From Sipunculus nudus (taxonomy: Eukaryota > Annelida > Sipuncula > Golfingiida > Sipunculidae), in contig CM049306.1 of NCBI GenBank assembly GCA_026874595.1, forward strand, positions 108,521,142 to 108,585,141: a stretch of DNA of 64,000 bases, read 5' to 3'. The notes beneath the pieces are model-generated. The model made no database searches. It saw only the letters and a list, made by a program, of their open reading frames with translations, and was not told where the DNA came from. Positions within the stretch are counted from its first letter, which is position 1, and each line of letters begins with the position of its first letter. Positions 1 through 12,349 of the stretch are shown one piece after another. The translations under genes were made by a program, and so were the position numbers.

Positions 1-3000
1 TCCTCCTGGTTTTGTGGCAGATTTCAATGTCATTTTATGTTCCTCCTGGTCCTATGCCAGATATAAATGTCATTTTATGTTCCTCCTGTTCCTATGCCAG
101 ATATTCATGTCATTTTATGTTCCTCCTGGTCATTTGCCAGATATAAATGTCATTTTATGTTCCTCCTGTTCCTATGCCAGATATTCATGTCATTTTATGT
201 TCCTCCTGGTCCTATGCCAGATATAAATGTCATTTTATGTTCCTCCTGTTCCTATGACAGATATTCATGTCATTTTATGTCGGATATTCATGTCATTTTA
301 TGTTCCTTCTGGTCCTATAACAGATATTAATGTCATTTTATGTTCCTCCTGGTCCTATGACAGATATTCATGTCATTTTATGTCGGATATTTATGTCATT
401 TTAAGTTCCTTCTGGTCCAATAGCAGATATTAATGTCATTTTATTTTTTTTCCTGGTCCTATGACAGATTTAAATGTCATTTTATGTTCCTCCTGTTCCT
501 ATGACAGATTTCAATATTATTTAATGTTCCTCCTGGTCTTATGACAGATTTCAATGTCATTTTATGTACCTCTTGCTCCTTTGACAGATATTAATGTGAT
601 TTTATGTTCCTCCTGGTCCTATGACAGATATAAATGTCATTTTATGTTCCTCCTGTTCCTATGACATATATTCATGTCATTTTATGTCGGATATTTATGT
701 CATTTTATGTTCTTTCTGGTCCTATAGCAGATATTAATGTCATTTTATTTTTTTCCTGGTCCTATGACAGATATAAATGTCATTTTATGTTCCTCCTGGT
801 CCTATGACGGATTTCAATATTATTTAATGTTCCTCCTGGTTTTATGGCAGATTTCAATGTCATTTTATGTACCTCCTGCTCCTTTGACAGATATAAATGT
901 TATAATATGTTCCTCCTGGTTCCATGGCAGATATTCATGTCATTTTATGTTCCTCCTGGTCCTATGCCAGATATTCATGTCATTTTATGTTCCTCCTGGT
1001 CCTATGCCAGATATAAATGTCATTTTATGTTCCTCCTGTTCCTATGCCAGAAATAAATGTCATTTTATGTTCCTCCTGGTCCTATGCCAGATATTCATGT
1101 CATTTTATGTTCCTCCTGTTCCTATGACAGATATTCATGTCATTTTATGTCGGATATTTATGTCATTTTATGTTCTTTCTGGTCCAATAGCAGATATTAA
1201 TGTCATTTTATTTTTTTCCTGGTCCTATGACAGATATAAATGTCATTTTATGTTCCTCCTGGTCCTATGACGGATTTCAATATTATTTAATGTTCCTCCT
1301 GGTTTTGTGGCAGATTTCAATGTCATTTTATGTACCTCCTGCTCCTTTGACAGATATAAATGTTATAATATGTTCCTCCTGGTCCTATGCCAGATATAAA
1401 TGTCATTTTATGTTCCTCCTGTTCCTATGCCAGATATTCATGTCATTTTATGTTCCTCCTGGTCATTTGCCAGATATAAATGTCATTTTATGTTCCTCCT
1501 GTTCCTATGCCAGATATTCATGTCATTTTATGTTCCTCCTGGTCCTATGCCAGATATAAATGTCATTTTATGTTCCTCCTGTTCCTATGACAGATATTCA
1601 TGTCATTTTATGTCGGATATTCATGTCATTTTATGTTCCTTCTGGTCCTATAACAGATATTAATGTCATTTTATGTTCCTCCTGGTCCTATGACAGATAT
1701 TCATGTCATTTTATGTCGGATATTTATGTCATTTTATGTTCTTTCTGGTCCTATAGCAGATATTAATGTCATTTTATTTTTTTCCTGGTCCTATGACAGA
1801 TATAAATGTCATTTTATGTTCCTCCTGTTCCTATGACAGATATTCATGTCATTTTATGTCGGATATTTATGTCATTTTATGTTCTTTCTGGTCCTATAGC
1901 AGATATTAATGTCATTTTATTTTTTTCCTGGTCCTATGACAGATATAAATGTCATTTTATGTTCCTCCTGGTCCTATGACGGATTTCAATATTATTTAAT
2001 GTTCCTCCTGGTTTTGTGGCAGATTTCAATGTCATTTTATGTTCCTCCTGGTCCTATGCCAGATATAAATGTCATTTTATGTTCCTCCTGTTCCTATGCC
2101 AGATATTCATGTCATTTTATGTTCCTCCTGGTCATTTGCCAGATATAAATGTCATTTTATGTTCCTCCTGTTCCTATGCCAGATATTCATGTCATTTTAT
2201 GTTCCTCCTGGTCCTATGCCAGATATAAATGTCATTTTATGTTCCTCCTGTTCCTATGACAGATATTCATGTCATTTTATGTCGGATATTCATGTCATTT
2301 TATGTTCCTTCTGGTCCTATAACAGATATTAATGTCATTTTATGTTCCTCCTGGTCCTATGACAGATATTCATGTCATTTTATGTCGGATATTTATGTCA
2401 TTTTAAGTTCCTTCTGGTCCAATAGCAGATATTAATGTCATTTTATTTTTTTTCCTGGTCCTATGACAGATTTAAATGTCATTTTATGTTCCTCCTGGTC
2501 CTATGACAGATTTCAATATTATTTAATGTTCCTCCTGGTCTTATGACAGATTTCAATGTCATTTTATGTACCTCTTGCTCCTTTGACAGATATTAATGTG
2601 ATTTTATGTTCCTCCTGGTCCTATGACAGATATAAATGTCATTTTATGTTCCTCCTGTTCCTATGACATATATTCATGTCATTTTATGTCGGATATTTAT
2701 GTCATTTTATGTTCTTTCTGGTCCTATAGCAGATATTAATGTCATTTTATTTTTTTCCTGGTCCTATGACAGATATAAATGTCATTTTATGTTCCTCCTG
2801 GTCCTATGACGGATTTCAATATTATTTAATGTTCCTCCTGGTTTTATGGCAGATTTCAATGTCATTTTATGTACCTCCTGCTCCTTTGACAGATATAAAT
2901 GTTATAATATGTTCCTCCTGGTTCCATGGCAGATATTCATGTCATTTTATGTTCCTCCTGGTCCTATGCCAGATATTCATGTCATTTTATGTTCCTCCTG

Positions 3001-6000
3001 GTCCTATGCCAGATATAAATGTCATTTTATGTTCCTCCTGTTCCTATGCCAGAAATAAATGTCATTTTATGTTCCTCCTGGTCCTATGCCAGATATTCAT
3101 GTCATTTTATGTTCCTCCTGGTCCTATGCCAGATATAAATGTCATTTTATGTTCCTCCTGTTCCTATGACAGATATTCATGTCATTTTATGTCGGATATT
3201 CATGTCATTTTATGTTCCTTCTGGTCCTATAACAGATATTAATGTCATTTTATGTTCCTCCTGGTCCTATGACAGATATTCATGTCATTTTATGTCGGAT
3301 ATTTATGTCATTTTATGTTCCTTCTGGTCCAATAGCAGATATTAATGTCATTTTATTTTTTTTTTCCTGGTCCTATGACAGATTTAAATGTCATTTTATG
3401 TTCCTCCTGGTCCTATGACAGATTTCAATATTATTTAATGTTCCTCCTGGTCTTATGACAGATTTCAATGTCATTTTATGTACCTCTTGCTCCTTTGACA
3501 GATATTAATGTGATTTTATGTTCCTCCTGGTTTTATGACAGATTTCAATGTCATTTTATGTTTCTCCTGCTCCTATGACAGATATTAATGTGATTTTATG
3601 TTCCTCCTGGTCCTTTGACAGATATAAATGTAATTTTATGTTCCTCCTGTTCCTATGCCAGATATTCATGTCATTTTATGTTCCTCCTGGTCATTTGCCA
3701 GATATAAATGTCATTTTATGTTCCTCCTGTTCCTATGCCAGATATTCATGTCATTTTATGTTCCTCCTGGTCCTATGCCAGATATTAATGTCATTTTATG
3801 TTCCTCCTGTTCCTATGACAGATATTCATGTCATTTTATGTCGGATATTCATGTCATTTTATGTTCCTTCTGGTCCTATAGCAGATATTAATGTCATTTT
3901 ATGTTCCTCCTGGTCCTATGACAGATATAAATGTCATTTTATGTCGGATATTTATGTCATTTTATGTTCCTTCTTTTCCAATAGCAGATATTAATGTCAT
4001 TTTATTTTTTTCCTGGTCCTATGACAGATATAAATTTCATTTTATGTTCCTCCTGGTCCTATGACAGATTTCAATATTATTTTATGTTCCTCCTGTTCCT
4101 ATGCCAGATATTCATGTCATTTTATGTTCCTCCTGGTCCTTTGCCAGATATAAATGTCATTTTATGTTCCTCCTGTTCCTATGCCAGATATTCATGTCAT
4201 TTTATGTTCCTCCTGGTCCTATGACAGATTTCAATATTATTTAATGTTCCTCCTGGTTTTATGACAGATTTCAATGTCATTTTATGTACCTCTTGCTCCT
4301 TTGACAGATAAAAATGTTATATTATGTTCCTCCTGGTCCTATGCCAGATATAAATGTCATTTTATGTTCCTCCTGTTCCTATGCCAGATATTCATGTCAT
4401 TTTATGTTCCTCCTGGTCCTATGCCAGATTTAAATGTCATTTAATGTTCCTCCTGTTCCTATGACAGATATTCATGTCATTTTTTGTCGGATATTCATGT
4501 CATTTTATGTTCCTCCTGATCCTATAGCAGATATTAATGTCATTTTATGTTCCTTCCGATCCTATAGCAGATATAAATGTCATTTTATGTTCCTCCTGGT
4601 CCTATGACAGATATTCATGTAATTTTATGTCGGATATTTATGTCATTTTATGTTCCTTCTGGTCCTATAGCAGATATTAATGTCATTTTATTTTTTTCCT
4701 GGTCCTATGACTGATATAAATGTCATTTTATGTTCCTCCTGGTCCTATGGCAGATTTCAATATTATTTAATGTTCCTCCTGGTTTTATGGCAGATTTCAA
4801 TATTATTTTATGTACCTCCTGCTCCTTTGACAGATATAAATGTTATATTATGTTCCTCCTGGTTCCATGGCAGATAAAAATGTCATTTTTTATGTTCCTC
4901 CTGTTCCTATGCCAGATATTTATGTCATTTTATGTTCCTCCTGGTCCTATGCCAGATATAAATGTCATTTTATGTTCCTCCTGTTCCTATGACAGATATT
5001 CATGTCATTTTATGTCGGTTATTTATGTCATTTTATGTTCCTCCTGGTCCTATAGCAGATATTAATATCATTTTATTTTTTTTTCCTGGTCCTATGACAG
5101 ATTTTAATGTCATTTTATGTTCCTCCTGGTCCTATGCCAGATATAAATGTCATTTTATGTTCCTCCTGTTCCTATGACAGATATTCATGTCATTTTATGT
5201 CGGTTATTTATGTCATTTTATGTTCCTCCTGGTCCTATAGCAGATATTAATGTCATTTTATTTTTTTTCCTGGTCCTATGACAGATATAAATGTCATTTT
5301 ATGTTCCTCCTGGTCCTAAGACAGATTTCAATATTATTTAATGTTCCTCCTGGTTTTATGGCAGATTTCAATGTCATTTTATGTACCTCCTGCTCCTTTG
5401 ACAGATATAAATGTTATATTATGTTCCTCCTGGTTCTATGCCAGATAAAAATGTCATTTTATGTTCCTCCTGTTCCTATGCCAGATATTCATGTCCTTTT
5501 ATGTTCCTCCTGGTCCAATGCCAGATATAAATGTCATTTTATGTTCCTCCTGGTCCTATGCCAGATAAAAATGTCATTTTATGTTCCTCCTGTTCCTATG
5601 CCAGATATTCATGTCCTTTTATGTTCCTCCTGGTCCAATGCCAGATATAAATGTCATTTTATGTTCCTCCTGTTCCTATGACAGATATTCATGTCATTTT
5701 ATGTCGGTTATTTATGTCATTTTATGTTCCTCCTGGTCCTATATCAGATATTAATATCATTTTATTTTTTTCCTGGTCCTATGACAGATATAAATGTCAT
5801 TTTATGTTCCTCCTGGTCCTATGACAGATAAAAATGTCATTTTATGTTCCTCCTGTTCCTATGCCAGATATTCATGTCCTTTTATGTTCCTCCTGGTCCA
5901 ATGCCAGATATAAATGTCATTTTATGTTCCTCCTGTTCCTATGACAGATATTCATGTCATTTTATGTCGGTTATTTATGTCATTTTATGTTCCTCCTGGT

Positions 6001-8269
6001 CCTATATCAGATATTAATATCATTTTATTTTTTTCCTGGTCCTATGACTGATATAAATGTCATTTTATGTTCCTCCTGGTCCTATGACAGATTTCAATAT
6101 TATTTAATGTTCCTCCTGGTTTTATGGCAGATTTCAATATTATTTTATGTACCTCCTGCTCCTTTGACAGATATAAATGTTATATTATGTTCCTCCTGGT
6201 TCCATGGCAGATAAAAATGTCATTTTTTATGTTCCTCCTGTTCCTATGCCAGATATTCATGTCATTTTATGTTCCTCCTGGTCCTATGCCAGATATAAAT
6301 GTCATTTTATGTTCCTCCTGTTCCTATGACAGATATTCATGTCATTTTATGTCGGTTATTTATGTCATTTTATGTTCCTCCTGGTCCTATAGCAGATATT
6401 AATATCATTTTATTTTTTTTCCTGGTCCTATGACAGATTTTAATGTCATTTTATGTTCCTCCTGGTCCTATGCCAGATATAAATGTCATTTTATGTTCCT
6501 CCTGTTCCTATGACAGATATTCATGTCATTTTATGTCGGTTATTTATGTCATTTTATGTTCCTCCTGGTCCTATAGCAGATATTAATGTCATTTTATTTT
6601 TTTTCCTGGTCCTATGACAGATATAAATGTCATTTTATGTTCCTCCTGGTCCTAAGACAGATTTCAATATTATTTAATGTTCCTCCTGGTCTTATGGCAG
6701 ATTTCAATATTATTTTATGTACCTCCTGCTCCTTTGACAGATATAAATGTTATATTATGTTCCTCCTGGTTCCATGGCAGATAAAAATGTCATTTTTTAT
6801 GTTCCTCCTGTTCCTATGCCAGATATTCATGTCATTTTATGTTCCTCCTGGTCCTATGACAGATATTAATGTCATTTTATTTTTTTTCCTGGTCCTATGA
6901 CTGATATAAATGTCATTTTATGTTCCTCCTGGTCCTATGACAGATTTCAATATTATTTAATGTTCCTCCTGGTTTTATGGCAGATTTCAATATTATTTTA
7001 TGTACCTCCTGCTCCTTTGACAGATATAAATGTTATATTATGTTCCTCCTGGTTCCATGGCAGATAAAAATGTCATTTTTTATGTTCCTCCTGTTCCTAT
7101 GCCAGATATTCATGTCATTTTATGTTCCTCCTGGTCCTATGCCAGATATAAATGTCATTTTATGTTCCTCCTGTTCCTATGACAGATATTCATGTCATTT
7201 TATGTCGGTTATTTATGTCATTTTATGTTCCTCCTGGTCCTATAGCAGATATTAATATCATTTTATTTTTTTTTCCTGGTCCTATGACAGATTTTAATGT
7301 CATTTTATGTTCCTTCTGGTCCTATGCCAAATAAATGTCATTTTATGTTCCTCCTGTTCCTATGACAGATATTCATGTCATTTTATGTCGGTTATTTATG
7401 TCATTTTATGTTCCTCCTGGTCCTATAGCAGATATTAATGTCATTTTATTTTTTTTCCTGGTCCTATGACAGATATAAATGTCATTTTATGTTCCTCCTG
7501 GTCCTAAGACAGATTTCAATATTATTTAATGTTCCTCCTGGTCTTATGGCAGATTTCAATATTATTTTATGTTCCTCCTGGTCTTATGGCAGATTTCAAT
7601 GTCATTTTATGTACCTCCTGCTCCTTTGACAGATATAAATGTTATATTATGTTCCTCCTGGTTCTATGCCAGATAAAAATGTCATTTTATGTTCCTCCTG
7701 TTCCTATGCCAGATATTCATGTCCTTTTATGTTCCTCCTGGTCCAATGCCAGATATAAATGTCATTTTATGTTCCTCCTGGTCCTATGCCAGATAAAAAT
7801 GTCATTTTATGTTCCTCCTGTTCCTATGCCAGATATTCATGTCCTTTTATGTTCCTCCTGGTCCAATGCCAGATATAAATGTCATTTTATGTTCCTCCTG
7901 TTCCTATGACAGATATTCATGTCATTTTATGTCGGTTATTTATGTCATTTTATGTTCCTCCTGGTCCTATATCAGATATTAATATCATTTTATTTTTTTC
8001 CTGGTCCTATGACAGATATAAATGTCATTTTATGTTCCTCCTGGTCCTAAAGCAGATATTAATGTCATTTTATTTTTTTTCCTGGTCCTATGACAGATAT
8101 TAATGTCATTTTATTTTTTTCCTGGTCCTATGACAGATATAAATATCATTTTATGTTCCTCCTGGTCCTATGACAGATTTCAATATTATTTTATGTTCCT
8201 CCTGGTTTTATGGCAGATTTCAATGTCATTTTATGTACCTCCTGCTCCTTTGACAGATAAAAATGTCAT
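1..8269 (+). repeat. 40-bp minisatellite array, forward arm (runs off window edge)
   Basis: The segment is built from a 40-bp unit that contains in order tgtcattttatg, ttcctcctgg, tcctatg and cagatat. A recurrent short unit of 23 bp, marked by tgtcggatat, has lost about 17 bp. Another variant replaces the cctcct part by a T-run. Higher-order copies are visible: 1 to about 1,110 reappears at 2,003 to about 3,112 (offset 2,002), a sub-block repeats at offset 669, and offsets of about 853 and 1,336 occur between 4,680 and 8,000. Plus-strand frames stay open for 60-177 codons only because the unit lacks stops; I do not consider them genes. Confidence 0.97.
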
Positions 8270-8290
8270 AAAATGACATTTATATCTGTC
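8252..8290. repeat. Inversion junction hairpin of the 40-bp array
   Basis: The array changes strand here. Two 18-nt arms (8,252-8,269 and 8,273-8,290) are reverse complements with a single mismatch and are separated by a 3-nt loop (aaa). Everything to the left is in one orientation and everything to the right in the other. Confidence 0.9.
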
Positions 8291-8913
8291 TTGTCATAGG
8301 ACCAGAAGGAAAATAAGATGACATTTATATCTGTCATAGGACCAGAAGGAACATAAAATAGCATTATATATATCTGTCATAGAACCAGAAGGAAAATAAG
8401 ATGACATTTATATCTGTCATAGGACCAGGAGGAAAATAAGATGTCATTTATGTCTGTCATAGGACCAGGAGGAAAATAAGATGACATTTATATCTGTCAT
8501 AGGACCAGGAGGAAAATAAGATGACATTTATATATGTCATAGAACCATGAGGAAAATAAGATGACATTTATATCTGTCATAGGACCAGGAGGAAAATAAG
8601 ATGACATTTATATCTGTCGTAGGACCAGGAGGAAAATAAGATGACATTTATATCTGTCATAGGACCAGGAGGAAAATAAGATGACATTTATATCTGTCAT
8701 AGGACCAGGAGGAAAATAAGATGACATTTATGTCTGTCATAAGACCAGGAGGAAAATAAGATGACATTTATATCTGTCATAGGACCAGGAGGAAAATAAG
8801 ATGACATTTATGTCTGTCATAAGACCAGGAGGAAAATAAGATGACATTTATATCTGTCGTAGGACCAGGAGGAAAATAAGATGACATTTATGTCTGTCAA
8901 AGGAGCAGAAGGA
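8273..8913 (-). repeat. 40-bp minisatellite array, inverted arm
   Basis: About 16 units of the same 40-bp repeat run on the minus strand. The dominant variant reads accaggaggaaaataagatg, which differs from the forward arm where the complement is mostly ggaggaacataaaatg. The last recognisable unit ends near 8,913 in single-copy sequence. Confidence 0.95.
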
Positions 8914-9079
8914 TATAGCAATATTCTTAGAAATTCTGTATATGTTGATAATTGTTGGCTGTAACCTATTCATCGGAAAAACTGCCTTTTGATTTAATAT
9001 TAAATGTATATTGTTTTCTCTTTTCTTTATGTACAGCTTTATGTGGCAACTGTGCAGTGTCAGATTTGTCTGATGGAGG

Positions 9080-9083
<4 letters not shown>

Positions 9084-9147
<64 letters not shown>

Positions 9148-9151
9148 TATA
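9084..9151. repeat. (TA)n microsatellite
   Basis: This is an alternating TA tract of about 68 bp that directly abuts the left end of the following MITE. The 170 bp to its left are single-copy with nothing recognised. Confidence 0.95.
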
Positions 9152-9328
9152 CTGTGAAACCTCGTTGTGTCGAACTTGCTTAAGTCGAATACCCCGTTTA
9201 TCGAAGTTACAGACTCGATATTCTGGTCAACTCTAGTTAAATTATTACCAAATAAAATCCGCTTATGTCGAACCTCGGATGTGTCGAAGTTTTCTTAGGG
9301 TCCTTCAACTTCGACACACGAGGTTTCA

Positions 9329-9331
<3 letters not shown>
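9152..9331. mobile_element. 180-bp pogo/Tigger-like MITE in a TA tract
   Basis: The terminal inverted repeats are about 24 bp. The left end begins ctgtgaaacctcgttgtg and the right end finishes cgaggtttcactg, with one mismatch and one indel between them. Both ends are flanked by TA, the usual target duplication of pogo/Tigger elements, whose ends typically resemble CAGTGAAACC. There is no coding capacity, so it is a non-autonomous element. Confidence 0.75.

Positions 9332-9387
<56 letters not shown>
9332..9387. repeat. (TA)n microsatellite between two DNA transposons
   Basis: This TA tract of about 56 bp directly joins the right end of the MITE to the left end of the Tigger-like element. Confidence 0.95.
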
Positions 9388-9390
<3 letters not shown>

Positions 9391-10450
9391 TCGTGACTTG
9401 ATAATCCGACACTAAATGTAATACCCTAATTTATGTCGGATTGCAAGGCTGTCGGTTTGTCAAATCAATAAAGATGACTGAAGGTCAAGATACAATGAGA
9501 CCTAAATATTTGGAGGATTTGTTTTAATTCATTAAGTATTTGTTATAATAAACTACGTAAATGATATTGTTATGATTTATGTAAATTCGAAAATAAAACA
9601 TCCGTTATGGAGAACTGTTTTTATATCTTATATACATGTCTATATATACTACGTTTGTCAAGATTGACGACCTTTGCTGATTCTGCCATTATGAGACATG
9701 CTTATATTTCTGAACAAACATTAACTGAATGTATATTGTTACGAAGACGTCCGCTTTTATGTTACACCGTAACAATATAATAAATAAACCATCGGTTGAT
9801 CTACTTAGTTCATGTACGTCTAAAGAATCTGTCTGGTATCTTGTTCTTTTATTATGATTTCACGGACTTTTCTGAGCAGTCCGCGTTCGGCTTACATCCC
9901 CTGCAGCGAAGCCCTGCTCCTCCATAAATCGTAGCCCTGTTTCCATTCCCCCAATCGTGTTTCTGGGAGTAACTGGTTTAGAAGGACCATCTTCTCCCTC
10001 AGACTTGCTGTCACTATCGCCTCCGTCTGTGTTTACCACTGACATAATATCAGCGGCCGTCAGAATTCTTTCGTGTACTCTATGTTGTCCAATGCCAGGT
10101 ATTCCTCCGCGGTCACGTAGTCAGCGCTGTTGAGTGCCTGGAATAAGTCCCCGACACCGTTCTCCACCTCCGCATGTTCCACACACCGAGTGGTTCATGT
10201 CTACCACATACGGATCTTTCATGCCTCATGATCAGGGTACTGTGTGCACGAGCCCGACGACTGACATCAGAGTACAATATACTGATCGGATTGTCAAGTC
10301 AGATAATACGTCAGTATCCTTGTTTGCGTCGGGATATGTCATGTCGGAGTCGGAATCCAAGGCTGTCGGTTTGTCAAGGCCAATTTCTATGGGTCCCGTT
10401 CGTTTATTGCAAAATACAGTCGGATTGCAAGGTTTTCGGATTGTCAAGGG

Positions 10451-10454
<4 letters not shown>
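9388..10454 (-). mobile_element. Tigger/pogo-like DNA transposon, internally deleted
   Basis: The left end begins cagtcgtgacttgataatcc. The right end, read on the minus strand, begins cagacccttgacaatccg. The two form imperfect terminal inverted repeats, and TA flanks both sides. The words gtcggattgcaaggctgtcgg recur inside. A transposase C-terminus lies on the minus strand (9,860-10,194). At about 1.07 kb it is much shorter than a full element, so most of the transposase including the DDE core is missing. Confidence 0.7.
9860..10194 (-). pseudogene. Tigger-like transposase C-terminal remnant
   Basis: On the minus strand the reading starts after a stop near 10,195. It gives a stretch with VGDLFQALNSADYVTAEEY followed by an acidic, Asp/Ser-rich linker, then METGLRFMEEQG, and stops at 9,860. 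This pattern is what I know from the C-terminal tail of Tigger/pogo transposases of the DDE superfamily. The frame shifts between about 10,060 and 10,068, so it is not one open frame. No helix-turn-helix, CENP-B-like or catalytic DDE part is present. The remnant lies inside TA-flanked inverted repeats and is non-functional. The family assignment comes from memory of the motifs; a protein search would settle it. Confidence 0.6.

Positions 10455-10518
<64 letters not shown>
10455..10518. repeat. (TA)n microsatellite
   Basis: This TA tract of about 64 bp abuts the right end of the Tigger-like element. Confidence 0.95.
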
Positions 10519-10519
<1 letters not shown>

Positions 10520-12131
10520 GAAACAAGGGTTATCTATGGAATGATACCCTATTTCACAAGGAAAATAGCATAAATTTTTAATTACAAAGCTTACTCAGCT
10601 GCTGTAATTATTTAATTAATGCACAATATTTGCGGTATACAAGTTCCCTGTATGTCTAGTGTATAATCCCCTCTCCCATGAGTGATGTGTTTGCGTGTTA
10701 TCTTTCGTCAGCGTTTTTGGACATCGTTTTGGACATCCAGCACTATGAAGACCGAGACAGAAAATGGTGCGAAACTGCCGCTGTAGAACACCAAAAAGTG
10801 GGGAGTCAGCCGAACATGAATCATCACGATGTGAGAGGATGCGCCCTGGGGGCATAACACAAAGCCCTTGCCTTGCGAAGCAGGATCGACATATTTTTAT
10901 TGACTGGATATCTAAAATAGAGACAAAAGCGTAATAAGTAAACCGTTAATAATGGTTCACAATGTTGTAATATCTAACCAGACGTTCGTTAGTTTAATGG
11001 GGCCCAGTCACCTATCTGACCTTTATAAACTAAACTTAACCCCTTGGAGCTTTTATAAAATAGGCCAGAAAACGTGCATGCACGGATATCTCTGCACATA
11101 GGCTTCTTTTTTTTTTTGTTTATATCAACGTGTTTAAAATATGTGAGGGCCCGCCAAAATAATCAAACCAAAATCAACAAGGGCATCTTGTTAACCAGGA
11201 TGCATTGGCGACAAACTTACAAGTCTCTGAGTTGATGTATACTGTAGAGCAGACGGAGCAGCCCATGCTTAGGGGCTGGCCCCAGGTTACCAACTGACTC
11301 TCAACACATAGCATGTATCCCAGCAAGATTGATAAAACACGGAGTTACCAATTAGAGATTTTCCTGTTGTGTCACAATAGATACAATTAAAGAAAGGTCT
11401 GCACAGGAGTTGAATGAAAGAGCAAATAGACTGAAAAGAGTTTCCATGTAATCAAGGCTAATCAATTACAGTCATTGTGTAAATACCCGGCAACTCAGCT
11501 CTGACACTTTAATATACAAAGTCCCAATTAACTTAAACACCTGCACCTTACATGTTATGTAATCATGATGAAATACAGAGAGTGAGATTGTGGTTAAATA
11601 GACTGGCCCATAGTACATTACACACTGGCATGCAGCAAGTAAATTAAGCCAGAGCTTACCTCGGCATATATGCAACCAACCACAATGTCAACATTGCTGT
11701 GTTTACAAACACGTTCTTGATAAACAAGTCTATACATCCTTCACGAAATCATTGAAAGAACTATTAACAACCAAAAATACAATTAAATCATTAATTTATA
11801 CACAAATGAGGCCAGAAATCACATAATTTTTTTTTCAAAAGGTAGGTGAATGGGTACCTTTAAAAGTGACAATGCAGCAAAAACAACCGGTGTCGTCTAA
11901 ACGTAAAGGAACATGTGCCCCCGCCTCGTCCCCTTCAGGGAGGTTCTTTTATTCAGTATATACATGGTTTGGTCAGCTGATTCTAGTATTTCTGCTATGT
12001 TTGTAATCGGTCGCTACTTAAAGGCACATCAAAGAGCGCAACATTTTGACTGCACACAGCTGACGGGAACCTAGCATGTGTATCTTGCACACTTAAATTA
12101 CTGTAAAGAACTCTAAGTATCCAAATGATGT
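10519..12131. other. Intergenic sequence, nothing recognised
   Basis: AT-rich single-copy-looking sequence. Frames here of 60-80 codons have no family motif. The upstream target duplication of the LTR element follows at 12,132. Confidence 0.6.
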
Positions 12132-12136
12132 GTTCC
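12132..12136. repeat. 5-bp target-site duplication, left (gttcc)
   Basis: It is identical to 16,763-16,767 and immediately precedes the TG of the 5' LTR. Five bp is the usual length for Ty3/gypsy integrases. Confidence 0.9.
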
Positions 12137-12329
12137 TGTGATGTCTTGGGCCTTAAGCTAGCGACATCTGGTGAGCGCTTGATAGACTAAACTGCAGAAT
12201 GAACCGGATGTGCCGCAAAGCTTGATGGGAAGTTGAGAACAAGATGGTGAATAAACAAGTTTGTTAGTTTACTTGCTGAATGCTACGTCTTGCTGCTTGC
12301 TTGTGTTTGCTCCTCACGGATACATTACA
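12137..12329 (+). repeat. 5' LTR
   Basis: The LTR is 193 bp, begins TGTGATGTC and ends ATTACA. It contains a polyadenylation-type AATAAA at 12,250-12,255. It matches 16,569-16,762 apart from one indel and one substitution near the aatgctacg / gttgctacg site. Confidence 0.95.
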
Positions 12330-12331
12330 CG

Positions 12332-12349
12332 TGGCGACGAGGATGGGAT
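12332..12349 (+). promoter_or_regulatory. Primer binding site complementary to tRNA-Ser(GCU) 3' end
   Basis: Two bases after the LTR lies tggcgacgaggatgggat. This is the complement of the conserved 3' end of metazoan tRNA-Ser(GCU), ATCCCATCCTCGTCG plus CCA, as I recall that tRNA. The match is 18 nt. The first candidate gag ATG (12,343) lies inside this site. Confidence 0.75.

Noticed and set aside
14-8103. Dozens of plus-strand frames of 60-177 codons with a repeating MSFYVPP-type peptide
   Set aside because: They follow directly from the stop-free 40-bp tandem unit, occur in all frames and have no start or splice context.
8848-9236. Frames across the (TA)n tract on both strands, with YIYIYI repeats
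   Set aside because: Artefacts of the TA microsatellite; the same applies near 10,450, 23,300, 36,030, 45,300 and 47,100.
10134-10581. Two overlapping plus-strand frames of 135-136 codons
   Set aside because: They run antisense to the transposase remnant and into the TA tract, with no motif.
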